A DNA stretch of 5,484 bases from Acidimangrovimonas sp. (GTDB taxonomy: Bacteria > Pseudomonadota > Alphaproteobacteria > Rhodobacterales > Rhodobacteraceae): the NCBI GenBank assembly GCA_030147905.1, contig JASBUM010000363.1:1-5484 (forward strand), written 5' to 3'. A program made the translations under genes and the position numbers. This document shows, in pieces, positions 1-5,484 of the stretch. Under the pieces are notes generated by a model. It was not told the DNA's origin, did not search any database, and worked only from the letters and a program-made list of their open reading frames with translations. Within the stretch, counting starts at the first letter, position 1. Each line of letters opens with the position of its first letter.

Positions 1-927
1 GCCGGAGAAGCTGTCGAGATAGGCGCGCGCCGCGTTGGCGGTGTCATGCAGGTCGGAGAGCGCCTGGCCGCGGAAGAACAGCGCCTCGCCGGTCAGTCTT
101 CCGCCGGTATAGGTCTGGGCGAACTTGCCGAAGAGATCGGCCGCGCTCTGGTAGTTGCCGGCGTCGAAGGCGGCCTTGGCCTTGTCGAAGGCGGCCTGTT
201 CGCCCACGGCCAGCGGCTGGCTGCTTGCCGCGTTGGTGCCGGCCGCACCGGCCGTGGGGGTGGCTGCGGTGGCGGCGCCGACGGCTGCCGTGCCTACCCC
301 GACCGAAGGCGCCGAGGTCACGGGCTGGCCGGGCTTGGATGGCGCGGCGGCTGTTCCGGAGGCCGATCCGGCGGGCTTGGCACTCGCGGGCGCCGTGGTC
401 GAGGTGGCGCCCCCGACCGTGGCGCCCGCAGGTTTGGATCCCGCCGCCGTTGCGGTTCCGGCCGTCGCCGCGCCGGCCTTCGCGCCCGCGGCGGCGCCGT
501 TCTGCGCTGCGGCCCCGGCCGCCCCAGGCGCGCGGCTGCCCAGCGGCGCCGTCGCTCCCAGCTTGGCGACGTTGCCGCCTTCGAGTTCGGTGACGCGGTA
601 TTGCAGGTCGCCGATACGGTTGGTGGCATCGGCGACGATGCGGTTGATGCGGTTCTGCAGCTGTTCTGTCTGCCCCGTGAGACGTTGCAGTTCGGCCTCG
701 ATCGAATCGAGGCGGTCCTGCGTGGTCGCGCCCCCGGGCGGCTGCAAAACCGAGGTGCCGGTCGCGCTCATTTCCTGCTTGAGGCTCTGGACCTCGTCGG
801 TGACATGCCGAAGGTCCTTGCGGATGTCGGCAAGCGTCTGCTGGCGGCTCTGGGCCTGGATCGCCGTGCCGGAAAGCACGACGATCAGGCTCAGGACAGC
901 CAGGCGCATGGGGGCGGGACGCGGCAT
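1..927 (-). CDS. cpoB: Cell division coordinator CpoB (YbgF), TPR protein, 3' end beyond window
   Basis: Periplasmic TolA-binding protein that, in E. coli, couples Tol-Pal action to peptidoglycan synthesis during division. The frame is open from ATG at 927-925 to the left edge (309 codons), so the C-terminus is missing. Residues 1-25 look like a signal peptide ending AIQA. Residues about 27-117 are a heptad-like, Glu/Gln/Arg-rich segment, consistent with the family's trimerising coiled coil. Residues about 125-240 are an Ala/Gly/Thr/Pro low-complexity linker. Residues about 245-309 carry a TPR-type repeat (FDKAKAAFDAGNYQSAADLF) and the start of a second (EALFFRGQALSDLHDTANAA), as expected for the TolA-binding TPR domain. 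The start at 927 is preferred over ATG at 909 because AAGG lies 8 bases before it; the alternative would still leave a signal peptide. It begins 10 bases after pal and is probably co-transcribed. It is already longer than the roughly 260-residue E. coli protein, because of the linker. Confidence 0.9.
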   Translation of the reverse strand, partial: MPRPAPMRLAVLSLIVVLSGTAIQAQSRQQTLADIRKDLRHVTDEVQSLKQEMSATGTSVLQPPGGATTQDRLDSIEAELQRLTGQTEQLQNRINRIVADATNRIGDLQYRVTELEGGNVAKLGATAPLGSRAPGAAGAAAQNGAAAGAKAGAATAGTATAAGSKPAGATVGGATSTTAPASAKPAGSASGTAAAPSKPGQPVTSAPSVGVGTAAVGAATAATPTAGAAGTNAASSQPLAVGEQAAFDKAKAAFDAGNYQSAADLFGKFAQTYTGGRLTGEALFFRGQALSDLHDTANAARAYLDSFSG

Positions 928-937
928 CAGCCCGGCC

Positions 938-1456
938 TTACCCGTTCAGCCCCTGGGACAGCACGGTGACGGCACGGCGGTTCTGCGCCCAGCAGCGTTC
1001 GGCGGGGCAGGTGGCGATGGGGCGTTCCTTGCCGTAGCTGATCGTGCGGATCCGTCCGGCGGCGATTCCCTGTCCGACGAGGAATTCCTTCGCCGAGGCG
1101 GCGCGGCGCGCACCGAGCGCGAGGTTGTATTCTTCGGTCCCGCGTTCGTCGGCATTGCCCTCGATGATGATCTGGTAATCGGCGTTCTGGCGCAGCCACT
1201 GGGCCTGACGCGTCAGGATCTGCTGGGCTTCGGGCGAAAGCGTGCTCTGATCCGTGGCGAAATGCACCACATTGCCGACGGTCTGGTTGAAATAGGCCGG
1301 CGAAGCGGGATTGGAGGCACTGCCCAGGTTCTGGCTGGAGATCCCGAGCTGGCCGCCCGCACCGTTGGCACCGTTGGCGCGGTAACTGTTGGGATTGGAA
1401 CAGGCTGCCAGCCCGATCGCGGCAGCGAGAACCATCGCGGTCTTTATTCTAAGCAT
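938..1456 (-). CDS. pal: Peptidoglycan-associated lipoprotein Pal
   Basis: Outer-membrane lipoprotein of 172 residues that anchors the outer membrane to peptidoglycan and is the terminal partner of TolB/TolA. Residues 1-18 form a lipoprotein signal with lipobox LAAC. C19 is the predicted lipidated residue, followed by S20 and not Asp, which fits outer-membrane sorting. A Gly/Asn/Ser-rich tether spans about 20-55. An OmpA-like domain covers about 60-170, including VVHFATDQSTL, NADERGTEEYN (101-111) and NRRAVTVL (159-166). By family alignment D103 and R118 are the two residues that grip diaminopimelate in the peptide stem. C150 and C155 form a close pair in the loop before the last strand and could form a disulfide; this pair is, from memory, usual in alphaproteobacterial Pal. 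The start is supported by AAAGGGA 7 bases upstream. The gene ends in TAA, 10 bases before cpoB. Confidence 0.97.
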   Translation of the reverse strand: MLRIKTAMVLAAAIGLAACSNPNSYRANGANGAGGQLGISSQNLGSASNPASPAYFNQTVGNVVHFATDQSTLSPEAQQILTRQAQWLRQNADYQIIIEGNADERGTEEYNLALGARRAASAKEFLVGQGIAAGRIRTISYGKERPIATCPAERCWAQNRRAVTVLSQGLNG

Positions 1457-1463
1457 GATAGTG

Positions 1464-1470
1464 TCCCTTT
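1464..1470 (-). promoter_or_regulatory. Ribosome binding site of pal
   Basis: The minus strand reads AAAGGGA, 7 bases before the pal ATG at 1456-1454. It is the most canonical Shine-Dalgarno in the window and fits the known high abundance of Pal relative to the other Tol proteins in E. coli. Confidence 0.75.
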
Positions 1471-1493
1471 TGTTATTGGCCCGATGGGACCAG

Positions 1494-1520
1494 ATTATCA
1501 GCTCTGCAAGTCTTTGGAAA
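1494..1520 (-). promoter_or_regulatory. Possible internal promoter for pal-cpoB (weak)
   Basis: On the minus strand GATAAT (1499-1494) resembles a -10 box (5 of 6 consensus bases). TTTCCA (1520-1515) is a poor -35 candidate (4 of 6) at a short 15-base spacing. The octamer TGATAATC also occurs upstream of tolQ at 5433-5426. The candidate overlaps the stem-loop, so both cannot be read independently. An internal promoter before pal is plausible, since Pal is needed in excess, but this assignment is weak. Confidence 0.2.
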
Positions 1521-1528
1521 TGCAGAGC
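1501..1528 (-). other. Perfect 8-bp stem-loop in the tolB-pal gap
   Basis: GCTCTGCA at 1501-1508 is exactly complementary in inverted orientation to TGCAGAGC at 1521-1528, around a 12-base loop. In the mRNA the stem starts 15 nucleotides after the tolB stop and ends 44 nucleotides before the pal start. No U-run follows, so it is not a canonical intrinsic terminator. A role in transcript processing, 3'-end protection of the upstream message or partial attenuation is inference only. Confidence 0.55.
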
Positions 1529-1543
1529 CGGATAGGCGTAGCA

Positions 1544-2869
1544 TCACCGCTGCTCGGGACCCCAGGACGCGTCCGAGGCCGGGCCGCCGGTGGGAATTTC
1601 CTTCAGGTTCCGCCCCGAGATATCGACCGAGTAGAGTTGCGGCGCGGCATTGCTGCCCGGCGCCTCGCGGGTGAACATGATGACCCGGCCGTTCGGTGCC
1701 CAGGTCGGTCCCTCATCGAGGTAGGAGGCGGTCAGCAGGCGTTCCTCGCTGCCGTCGGTGCGCATCACGCCGATGTAGAAGCGCCCGTCCGCCTGCTTGG
1801 TGAAGGCGATCAGGTCCCCGCGCGGCGACCACACCGGCGTGGCGTATTTGCCGGTGCCGAAGCTGATGCGCGTCGGCGTGCCGCCGGTGGCCGGCATGAT
1901 GTAGATCTGCTGGGTGCCCGAGCGGTCGGATTCGAACACGATCTTGGAGCCGTCGGGCGAGTAGCTGGGCGCGGTCTCGATCGACGGCGCCTGCGTCAGC
2001 CGTGTGCTCTGGCCGGTGGCGAGGTTCATCGTGTAGAGGTCGGTGTTGCCGTCACGTTCAAGCGAATAGACGACCGTGCGTCCGTCGGGCGAGAAACGCG
2101 GCGCGAAGGTCATGGTTCCCGGCTGGTCGTCGAGCTGGCGCATCTGCATCGTCGCCAGATCGAGGATGTAATTGTGCGGAAAGCCCGAGTGATAACTGAC
2201 GAAGATTACCTTCCTGCCGTCGGGAGAGAAGCGCGGCGCGAGCACGATCGAGCGCGCATCGGTGAGATAGCTCATGTTGGCGCCGTCGTAATCCATGATC
2301 GCGAGCCGGCGCAGGCGGTCCGACTTCGGCCCGCTCTCCGAGACGAAGACCACACGGCTGTCGAAATAGCCGCTTTCGCCCGTGATCCGGCTATAGACCG
2401 CGTCCGAGACCTTGTGCGCCATCCGCCGCCAGTCGCGGGTGGTGCCGGCGAATTGCAGCCCCTGACCCAGCGGCGCGCCCGAAAACACGTCGTAGAGACG
2501 GAACTTCACCACGATCTGCCCGCCCGAGACGTTGACGGCGCCGGTAATCAGCGCCTGCGCGTTGATCGCCTTCCAGTCTGGGTACTGGATCGGGGCGTCG
2601 AAACTGGTGATCCGCGAGATGAAGGCACTGTCCGGGATCTGGCGGAACAGCCCGGTGCCGGTCAGGTCATCGGTGATGACGGTCGTGATGTCATTGGCGT
2701 ATTTGGCCGCCGCAGGGCTTTCCGGGATGAAGGCCGGAAGCGCGTAGGGCAGGGGTTCGATCACGCCCTGGGTGATCTGCAGCCGCAGCGGCGCGGCGCC
2801 GGCAGGTGTCATCACCCCGGCCAGTCCGGCCAGGGCAAGCGCGAGGGCGATGGTTCGTGCAAGCGTCAT
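1544..2869 (-). CDS. tolB: Tol-Pal system periplasmic beta-propeller protein TolB
   Basis: Periplasmic protein of 441 residues that binds Pal through its propeller and TolA through its N-terminus, controlling whether Pal is free to bind peptidoglycan. Residues 1-25 are a signal peptide with likely cleavage after AGA. The mature N-terminus ([15 protein letters not shown]) aligns with the E. coli TolA-box region. Residues about 27-165 form the N-terminal alpha/beta domain, including [24 protein letters not shown]40/WD40-like propeller blades follow, marked by FSPDG (214-218), FSPDG (259-263), YSPDG (303-307), WSPRG (347-351) and WAPNG (390-394), with a last WGPEQ at 436-440. Length and blade count match the family. 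The ATG overlaps the tolA stop as ATGA, and GAGG lies 5 bases upstream inside the tolA end, indicating translational coupling. An 87-base gap separates it from pal. Confidence 0.97.
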   Translation of the reverse strand: MTLARTIALALALAGLAGVMTPAGAAPLRLQITQGVIEPLPYALPAFIPESPAAAKYANDITTVITDDLTGTGLFRQIPDSAFISRITSFDAPIQYPDWKAINAQALITGAVNVSGGQIVVKFRLYDVFSGAPLGQGLQFAGTTRDWRRMAHKVSDAVYSRITGESGYFDSRVVFVSESGPKSDRLRRLAIMDYDGANMSYLTDARSIVLAPRFSPDGRKVIFVSYHSGFPHNYILDLATMQMRQLDDQPGTMTFAPRFSPDGRTVVYSLERDGNTDLYTMNLATGQSTRLTQAPSIETAPSYSPDGSKIVFESDRSGTQQIYIMPATGGTPTRISFGTGKYATPVWSPRGDLIAFTKQADGRFYIGVMRTDGSEERLLTASYLDEGPTWAPNGRVIMFTREAPGSNAAPQLYSVDISGRNLKEIPTGGPASDASWGPEQR

Positions 2870-4161
2870 CTCAACCTCATTCCGTCGGGATTGAATACCA
2901 TCTCGATATCACGCCACTGATCATATTTCTGTGGCGGCAGTTTGTAGCCGTTGGCCCCGCAACGCAGGATGGCACGACGGGCGGCGTCGAAGGCAACCTG
3001 AATTGCGGTCGAATCCCCGCCCTTGGCGGAAATCAGCTTGATCGAGCCCGGAACCACCCGTCCGTCGGGGCTTAGCTGGGTGCCGACGGTCACGGTGACA
3101 TTGGCCGCCTGGGACCCCACGTCGACGATCCAGCATTTCTGTACGGCAAGCCGCAGGCCGTCCTTCTCGGCCTGGGTGAGCCCGCCTCCCAGCCCGCGGC
3201 TGGCCGGCTGCGAACCCGCGTTCGGGGTCTTGCCGCTGCCGCCCGGCGGATTGAGCGCGGCCATCGCCGCCGCCACTGCCGCGTCGGTGGCGGATTTTGC
3301 CACCGTGTCGGGTTTGGGCGGCGTCGCGGCGGTCTTCTTCTCGGGCGTCTTCGGCGTCGTCTTGGGCTTGGTGTCGGGTTTGGCCGCGGCCACCGCCTTG
3401 TCGGCCGGGGGCTTTTGCGGTTGCGCGGGCGCGGCCGGCTGGGCCGGCGTGGGCGGCGTGGGCGGTGCCGGCGGGCGGCTCTCGGGGCGCACGCTCTGGT
3501 TCGGTGCCAGGCTGGGGCTGGGCGCGGTGCTGTGGCTCTTGATCGACTTGGGCACGATCTGGGTCGCCGCCTGCTTGGGCGCGGTCGCCTCCTTGGGCTT
3601 GGTCTTGGCCGGCGGCGCCGCGGGATTGGCGGTCACGTCGGGGCTGAGCTGATCGGCGGTCTTGATGTCCGGCGGGGGGGCGGGCGCGGGTGTCGGCGCC
3701 ACGCGCGGCGCCGGCGCCGGCGGGGGCGGCGGCGTCAGGACCGGCTTGCGGCTGGTGTCGGGTTTGGGCTGCGGCAAGGGGCGCGGCGCCTGGGCCGCGA
3801 CCTTGGCGGGCGGCGCCGGTTCGGGGGCCTTCGGGGCCTTGGGTGCCTTGTCGGGCTTGGGCTGCGGCTGGGCCGTGGGCCTCGCGACCGGCTTCGGGCT
3901 CGTCTCGGGCTTGGGCAGCTTGAGCTGCGCGCGATCGGCGGCGGCGGCCGGCTGGCGCGGCGGCGTCAGCCGGGTTTGCGGCTTGGCCGGCGGGGCCGAG
4001 GCCTGGGCGATCAGCGATTGCAGCTGTGCCGAACTGACCAGCGAAACATCGGCCACCTGCATCGCCGGCGGATTGTCCGGCGGGAACAGCATGCTGCCGA
4101 ACAGCAGCCACAAGATCAGGACGAGATGCCCGAGCCCGGAGATGATGAAACCCGTGCGCAT
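2866..4161 (-). CDS. tolA: Tol-Pal system protein TolA, proline-rich central domain
   Basis: Inner-membrane protein of 431 residues that transmits TolQR energy to TolB-Pal. Residues about 5-26 form one N-terminal membrane helix with no cleavage site. S8 and H12 keep the Ser-x3-His spacing of E. coli S18/H22, which are needed for contact with TolQR. Residues about 55-290 are Pro/Ala/Lys/Thr-rich, with [10 protein letters not shown] near 107-113 and PPPPPAPAP near 144-152. E. coli domain II is instead an Ala/Lys/Glu helix, so this one should be more extended, as in TonB. Residues about 325-431 are the globular TolA C-terminal domain ([36 protein letters not shown]), with C343 and C401 as a likely disulfide pair. 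The start is 11 bases after the tolR stop with only a weak GGA Shine-Dalgarno; the stop overlaps tolB. The central domain alone would fit a TonB-like protein, but the C-terminus and neighbours settle TolA. Confidence 0.95.
   Translation of the reverse strand: MRTGFIISGLGHLVLILWLLFGSMLFPPDNPPAMQVADVSLVSSAQLQSLIAQASAPPAKPQTRLTPPRQPAAAADRAQLKLPKPETSPKPVARPTAQPQPKPDKAPKAPKAPEPAPPAKVAAQAPRPLPQPKPDTSRKPVLTPPPPPAPAPRVAPTPAPAPPPDIKTADQLSPDVTANPAAPPAKTKPKEATAPKQAATQIVPKSIKSHSTAPSPSLAPNQSVRPESRPPAPPTPPTPAQPAAPAQPQKPPADKAVAAAKPDTKPKTTPKTPEKKTAATPPKPDTVAKSATDAAVAAAMAALNPPGGSGKTPNAGSQPASRGLGGGLTQAEKDGLRLAVQKCWIVDVGSQAANVTVTVGTQLSPDGRVVPGSIKLISAKGGDSTAIQVAFDAARRAILRCGANGYKLPPQKYDQWRDIEMVFNPDGMRLR
3305..3767 (-). 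repeat. Repeated KPDT-coding unit in the TolA central domain
   Basis: The plus-strand 13-mer gtgtcgggtttgg occurs exactly three times, at 3305-3317, 3371-3383 and 3755-3767. A diverged relative lies near 3849-3861. The minus strand encodes KPDT at TolA residues 283-286, 261-264 and 133-136, and KPDK at 102-105. This looks like decay of an internally duplicated segment or convergent low-complexity sequence within tolA. Confidence 0.5.
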
Positions 4162-4172
4162 GTCGATCCGGC

Positions 4173-4685
4173 CTAGCCGCCGCTGCCGCCGCCGCCGCCG
4201 TTCCCGGCCGCAGCGCCGGCGCCGTTCATCCGCGGACCGTTGGGATCGGTCACCAGGCCGATGTCACGAAATCCCCCGGCATTGAGCGCGCCCATCACCT
4301 GCGCCACCCGCGAATAGGGAATCGAGCCGTCGGCGCGCAGGTAGATCTTGCGGTCCTTCCGCTCGGCCGCGATCGCGCGCAGCTTGGGGATGAGGTCGCC
4401 TTCGGTGATCGTGGTCTTTTGCAGCACCAGTTCCCCGTTGGCCGCCAGCGTCAGCGTCAGCGGCGCCTCCTTCTGCGCCGGCAGCGCCGAGGCGGCCGTC
4501 TTGGGCAGCTTGATCGGCACCCCCACGGTCAGCAGGGGCGCGGCCACCATGAAGATGATGAGCAGAACCAGCATCACGTCCACGAAGGGCGTGATGTTGA
4601 TCTCCGACATCGCCTGGGCGCGGCGGCGGCGCCGTCCGCGCCGCTGTCCGCCGCCGCCCCGTCTTTGCTGCATCGTTGCGGCCAT
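4173..4685 (-). CDS. tolR: Tol-Pal system proton-channel protein TolR (ExbD family)
   Basis: Inner-membrane protein of 170 residues that forms the proton-driven motor with TolQ. Residues 1-25 are a cytoplasmic tail with an Arg cluster (R15-R22) and Gly run. SEINITPFVDVMLVLLIIFM (27-46) is the ExbD/TolR signature leading into the single membrane helix, about 35-53. D36 aligns with E. coli TolR D23, the essential protonatable aspartate. Residues about 55-150 are the periplasmic ExbD domain (PLTLTLAANGELVLQ, KIYLRADGSIPYSRVAQVMGAL, FRDIGLVTDP). Residues about 153-170 form a Gly/Ala/Asn-rich tail absent from E. coli TolR. ATG at 4685 lies 3 bases after the tolQ stop with only a distant GGA, so translation is probably coupled to tolQ. 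ATG at residue 5 is an alternative start that changes little. ExbD is the main alternative, excluded by the flanking tolQ and tolA-tolB-pal. Confidence 0.97.
   Translation of the reverse strand: MAATMQQRRGGGGQRRGRRRRRAQAMSEINITPFVDVMLVLLIIFMVAAPLLTVGVPIKLPKTAASALPAQKEAPLTLTLAANGELVLQKTTITEGDLIPKLRAIAAERKDRKIYLRADGSIPYSRVAQVMGALNAGGFRDIGLVTDPNGPRMNGAGAAAGNGGGGGSGG
4176..4199 (-). repeat. GCC/GGC triplet tract encoding the TolR Gly tail
   Basis: Eight consecutive triplets (seven GCC and one GCT on the plus strand) lie directly before the tolR stop codon and encode TolR residues 163-170, all Gly except S168. Five GCC in a row (4185-4199) could allow replication slippage. Whole-triplet changes would only alter tail length and keep the frame. 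Confidence 0.7.
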
Positions 4686-4688
4686 GGG

Positions 4689-5384
4689 TCAGGAATCCAG
4701 CTGGCGCGAGAGGATGGTCGAGAATTCGTCGGCGAAGGCCTCGTAGCCCGCCACGACGCGATCGCTGTCGGCGGAAAGCTTGTTGTAGAAGATCACCGCC
4801 GGGATCGCGGCCAGAAGCCCGAGCCACGTCGAGAGCAGCGCCTCGGCGATGCCGGGGGCGACGACGGCAAGGTTGGTGTTCTGGCTGATGGCGATCTGCT
4901 CGAAGGCGTATTTGATGCCCCAGATCGTACCGAAGAGCCCGATGAAGGGCGAGGTCGCGCCGACCGTCGCCAGCACCGAAAGCCCGGTGTTGAGCGTGTC
5001 GGATTCCCGCGCGATGGCGACATCCATCGTCCGGTCTATCCGGGCCTGGGCCCCGGCGATCATCCCGCCGTCCTGACGATGGCTGCGGCGCCACTCCAGC
5101 ATCCCGGCGGCAAAGATCTTCTCCGATGCGCCGTCGGGTTCGGGGCCGATCTGTTCGTAGAGATCGTCGAGCGGCTCGCCCGACCAGAAGGCACGATCGA
5201 AGATCCCCGCCTCGGTCCGGGCGCGGCGAAGCGCGATATGTTTCTGGATGATGATGGCCCATGACCAGATCGACGCGATGATCAGGATGATCATGACGAT
5301 CTTGACCGTGATGGTCGCGCGCGCGAACAGCGCCAGCATCGAAAAATCGAGCGCGTGCGCGTTCGCAAGGGTGGCTGTGTCCAT
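4689..5384 (-). CDS. tolQ: Tol-Pal system motor protein TolQ (ExbB/MotA family)
   Basis: Polytopic inner-membrane protein of 231 residues, about the length of E. coli TolQ, forming the proton-driven motor with TolR. It has three membrane helices, at about 25-47, 133-158 and 172-200, with a long cytoplasmic loop between the first two. The MotA/TolQ/ExbB signature is clear: ATSPFIGLFGTIWGI (143-157) and VAPGIAEALLSTWLGLLAAI (175-194). T153 and T186 align with E. coli T145 and T178, the conserved pore threonines, and have the same 33-residue spacing. It is the first gene of the visible operon, with tolR 3 bases downstream. ATG at 5384 has only a weak purine-rich upstream region, so the start is chosen mainly by length and family N-terminus; M16 is a less likely alternative. 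ExbB is excluded by context. Confidence 0.97.
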   Translation of the reverse strand: MDTATLANAHALDFSMLALFARATITVKIVMIILIIASIWSWAIIIQKHIALRRARTEAGIFDRAFWSGEPLDDLYEQIGPEPDGASEKIFAAGMLEWRRSHRQDGGMIAGAQARIDRTMDVAIARESDTLNTGLSVLATVGATSPFIGLFGTIWGIKYAFEQIAISQNTNLAVVAPGIAEALLSTWLGLLAAIPAVIFYNKLSADSDRVVAGYEAFADEFSTILSRQLDS

Positions 5385-5436
5385 GTCTCTGCTCGTTCCC
5401 GGGCGGCCGTTGTTCCAGCGGCTCTGATTATCACCG

Positions 5437-5466
5437 ATTCTAGCGGCGTTTTAGGCGAAAATCCAA
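5437..5466 (-). promoter_or_regulatory. Candidate sigma70-type promoter of the tol-pal operon
   Basis: The minus strand carries TTGGAT (5466-5461) as a -35 candidate and TAGAAT (5442-5437) as a -10 candidate, with an 18-base spacer. The -10 matches 5 of 6 consensus bases and the -35 only its TTG. The -10 lies about 52 bases before the tolQ ATG, and the region is visibly richer in A+T than the genes. A second -10-like GATAAT sits just downstream at 5432-5427 without a good -35. Transcription could also enter from an upstream gene outside the window, since tolQ often follows ybgC. Confidence 0.4.
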
Positions 5467-5484
5467 CACATGCGTGTGACCCGC

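Noticed and set aside
1501..1528. The tolB-pal stem-loop as a Rho-independent terminator
   Set aside because: No U-run follows on the transcript, the stem is only 8 bp with a 12-base loop, and the downstream genes belong to the same system.
155..2920. A 921-codon open frame on the plus strand, antisense to cpoB, pal and tolB
   Set aside because: It lies opposite three genes with clear family motifs. Its translation is compositionally odd, with no recognisable domain. Long antisense frames are expected in high-G+C DNA where stops are rare in the complementary phase.
3674..3680. Seven-G run in tolA (C7 in the coding sense) as a phase-variation tract
   Set aside because: Seven bases is short for a contingency tract, the run simply encodes consecutive prolines, and tolA is intact in frame through it.
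2921..4111. Minus-strand 396-codon frame inside tolA in another phase
   Set aside because: Gly/Arg/Ala/Gln-rich shadow of the TolA central domain; the tolA frame has the membrane helix and C-terminal domain.
3415..4176. Plus-strand open frames of 253 and 207 codons opposite tolA
   Set aside because: The products are Arg/Gly or Gly/Ala low-complexity sequences that mirror the proline-rich TolA codons; they are shadows, not genes.
4419..5264. Plus-strand open frame of 281 codons opposite tolQ and tolR
   Set aside because: It is antisense to two highly conserved membrane proteins and shows no domain of its own.
5467..5478. Near-palindrome cacatgcgtgtg at the right edge as an operator
   Set aside because: Only 12 bases with one mismatch, no second copy in the window, and it cannot be judged at the edge.
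5440..5484. Possible 3' end of an upstream minus-strand gene (14 codons open from the right edge to TAG at 5442-5440)
   Set aside because: Too short to judge. It does not resemble a YbgC C-terminus that I recognise, another frame also stops at 5453-5451, and the stretch is AT-richer with promoter-like boxes.

Overview
The window holds one minus-strand gene cluster: the Tol-Pal cell-envelope operon in the order tolQ-tolR-tolA-tolB-pal-cpoB, read from the right edge to the left. All six genes are recognisable by family hallmarks. The first five are complete. cpoB (ybgF) runs off the left edge, with 309 codons inside the window. The high G+C content, the TolA C-terminal domain, and the Pal and TolR sequence style suggest an alphaproteobacterium, most likely of the Rhodobacterales type. 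That placement is from memory of family sequences, not from a search.

Layout, right to left: 5385-5484 is a 100-base leader upstream of tolQ with a plausible promoter and no convincing gene. tolQ (4689-5384) and tolR (4173-4685) encode the inner-membrane proton-driven motor. tolA (2866-4161) encodes the energised periplasm-spanning protein, here with a very proline-rich central domain. tolB (1544-2869) overlaps tolA by 4 bases (ATGA) and encodes the periplasmic beta-propeller. An 87-base gap (1457-1543) contains a perfect 8-bp stem-loop and a good Shine-Dalgarno for pal (938-1456), the peptidoglycan-binding lipoprotein. cpoB (1-927) starts 10 bases after pal. Spacings of 3, 11, -4, 87 and 10 bases indicate one transcription unit, with the tolB-pal gap the only obvious place for separate control.

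Working together (known from the E. coli system): TolQR uses the proton gradient to drive TolA. TolA reaches across the periplasm and acts on TolB-Pal, relocating Pal to the division site so that the outer membrane constricts with the cell wall. CpoB binds TolA and links this to peptidoglycan synthesis. The key proton-path residues (TolQ T153 and T186, TolR D36), the TolA S8/H12 pair, the Pal lipobox and the Pal diaminopimelate-binding D103/R118 are all present, so the system looks functional.

I found no mobile element, CRISPR array, RNA gene or undescribed system. The points worth a second look are small: the tolB-pal intergenic structure, the TonB-like proline-rich TolA domain with a repeated 13-base unit, and the low-complexity tails and linkers. 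Long plus-strand open frames are antisense shadows of these genes in high-G+C DNA.
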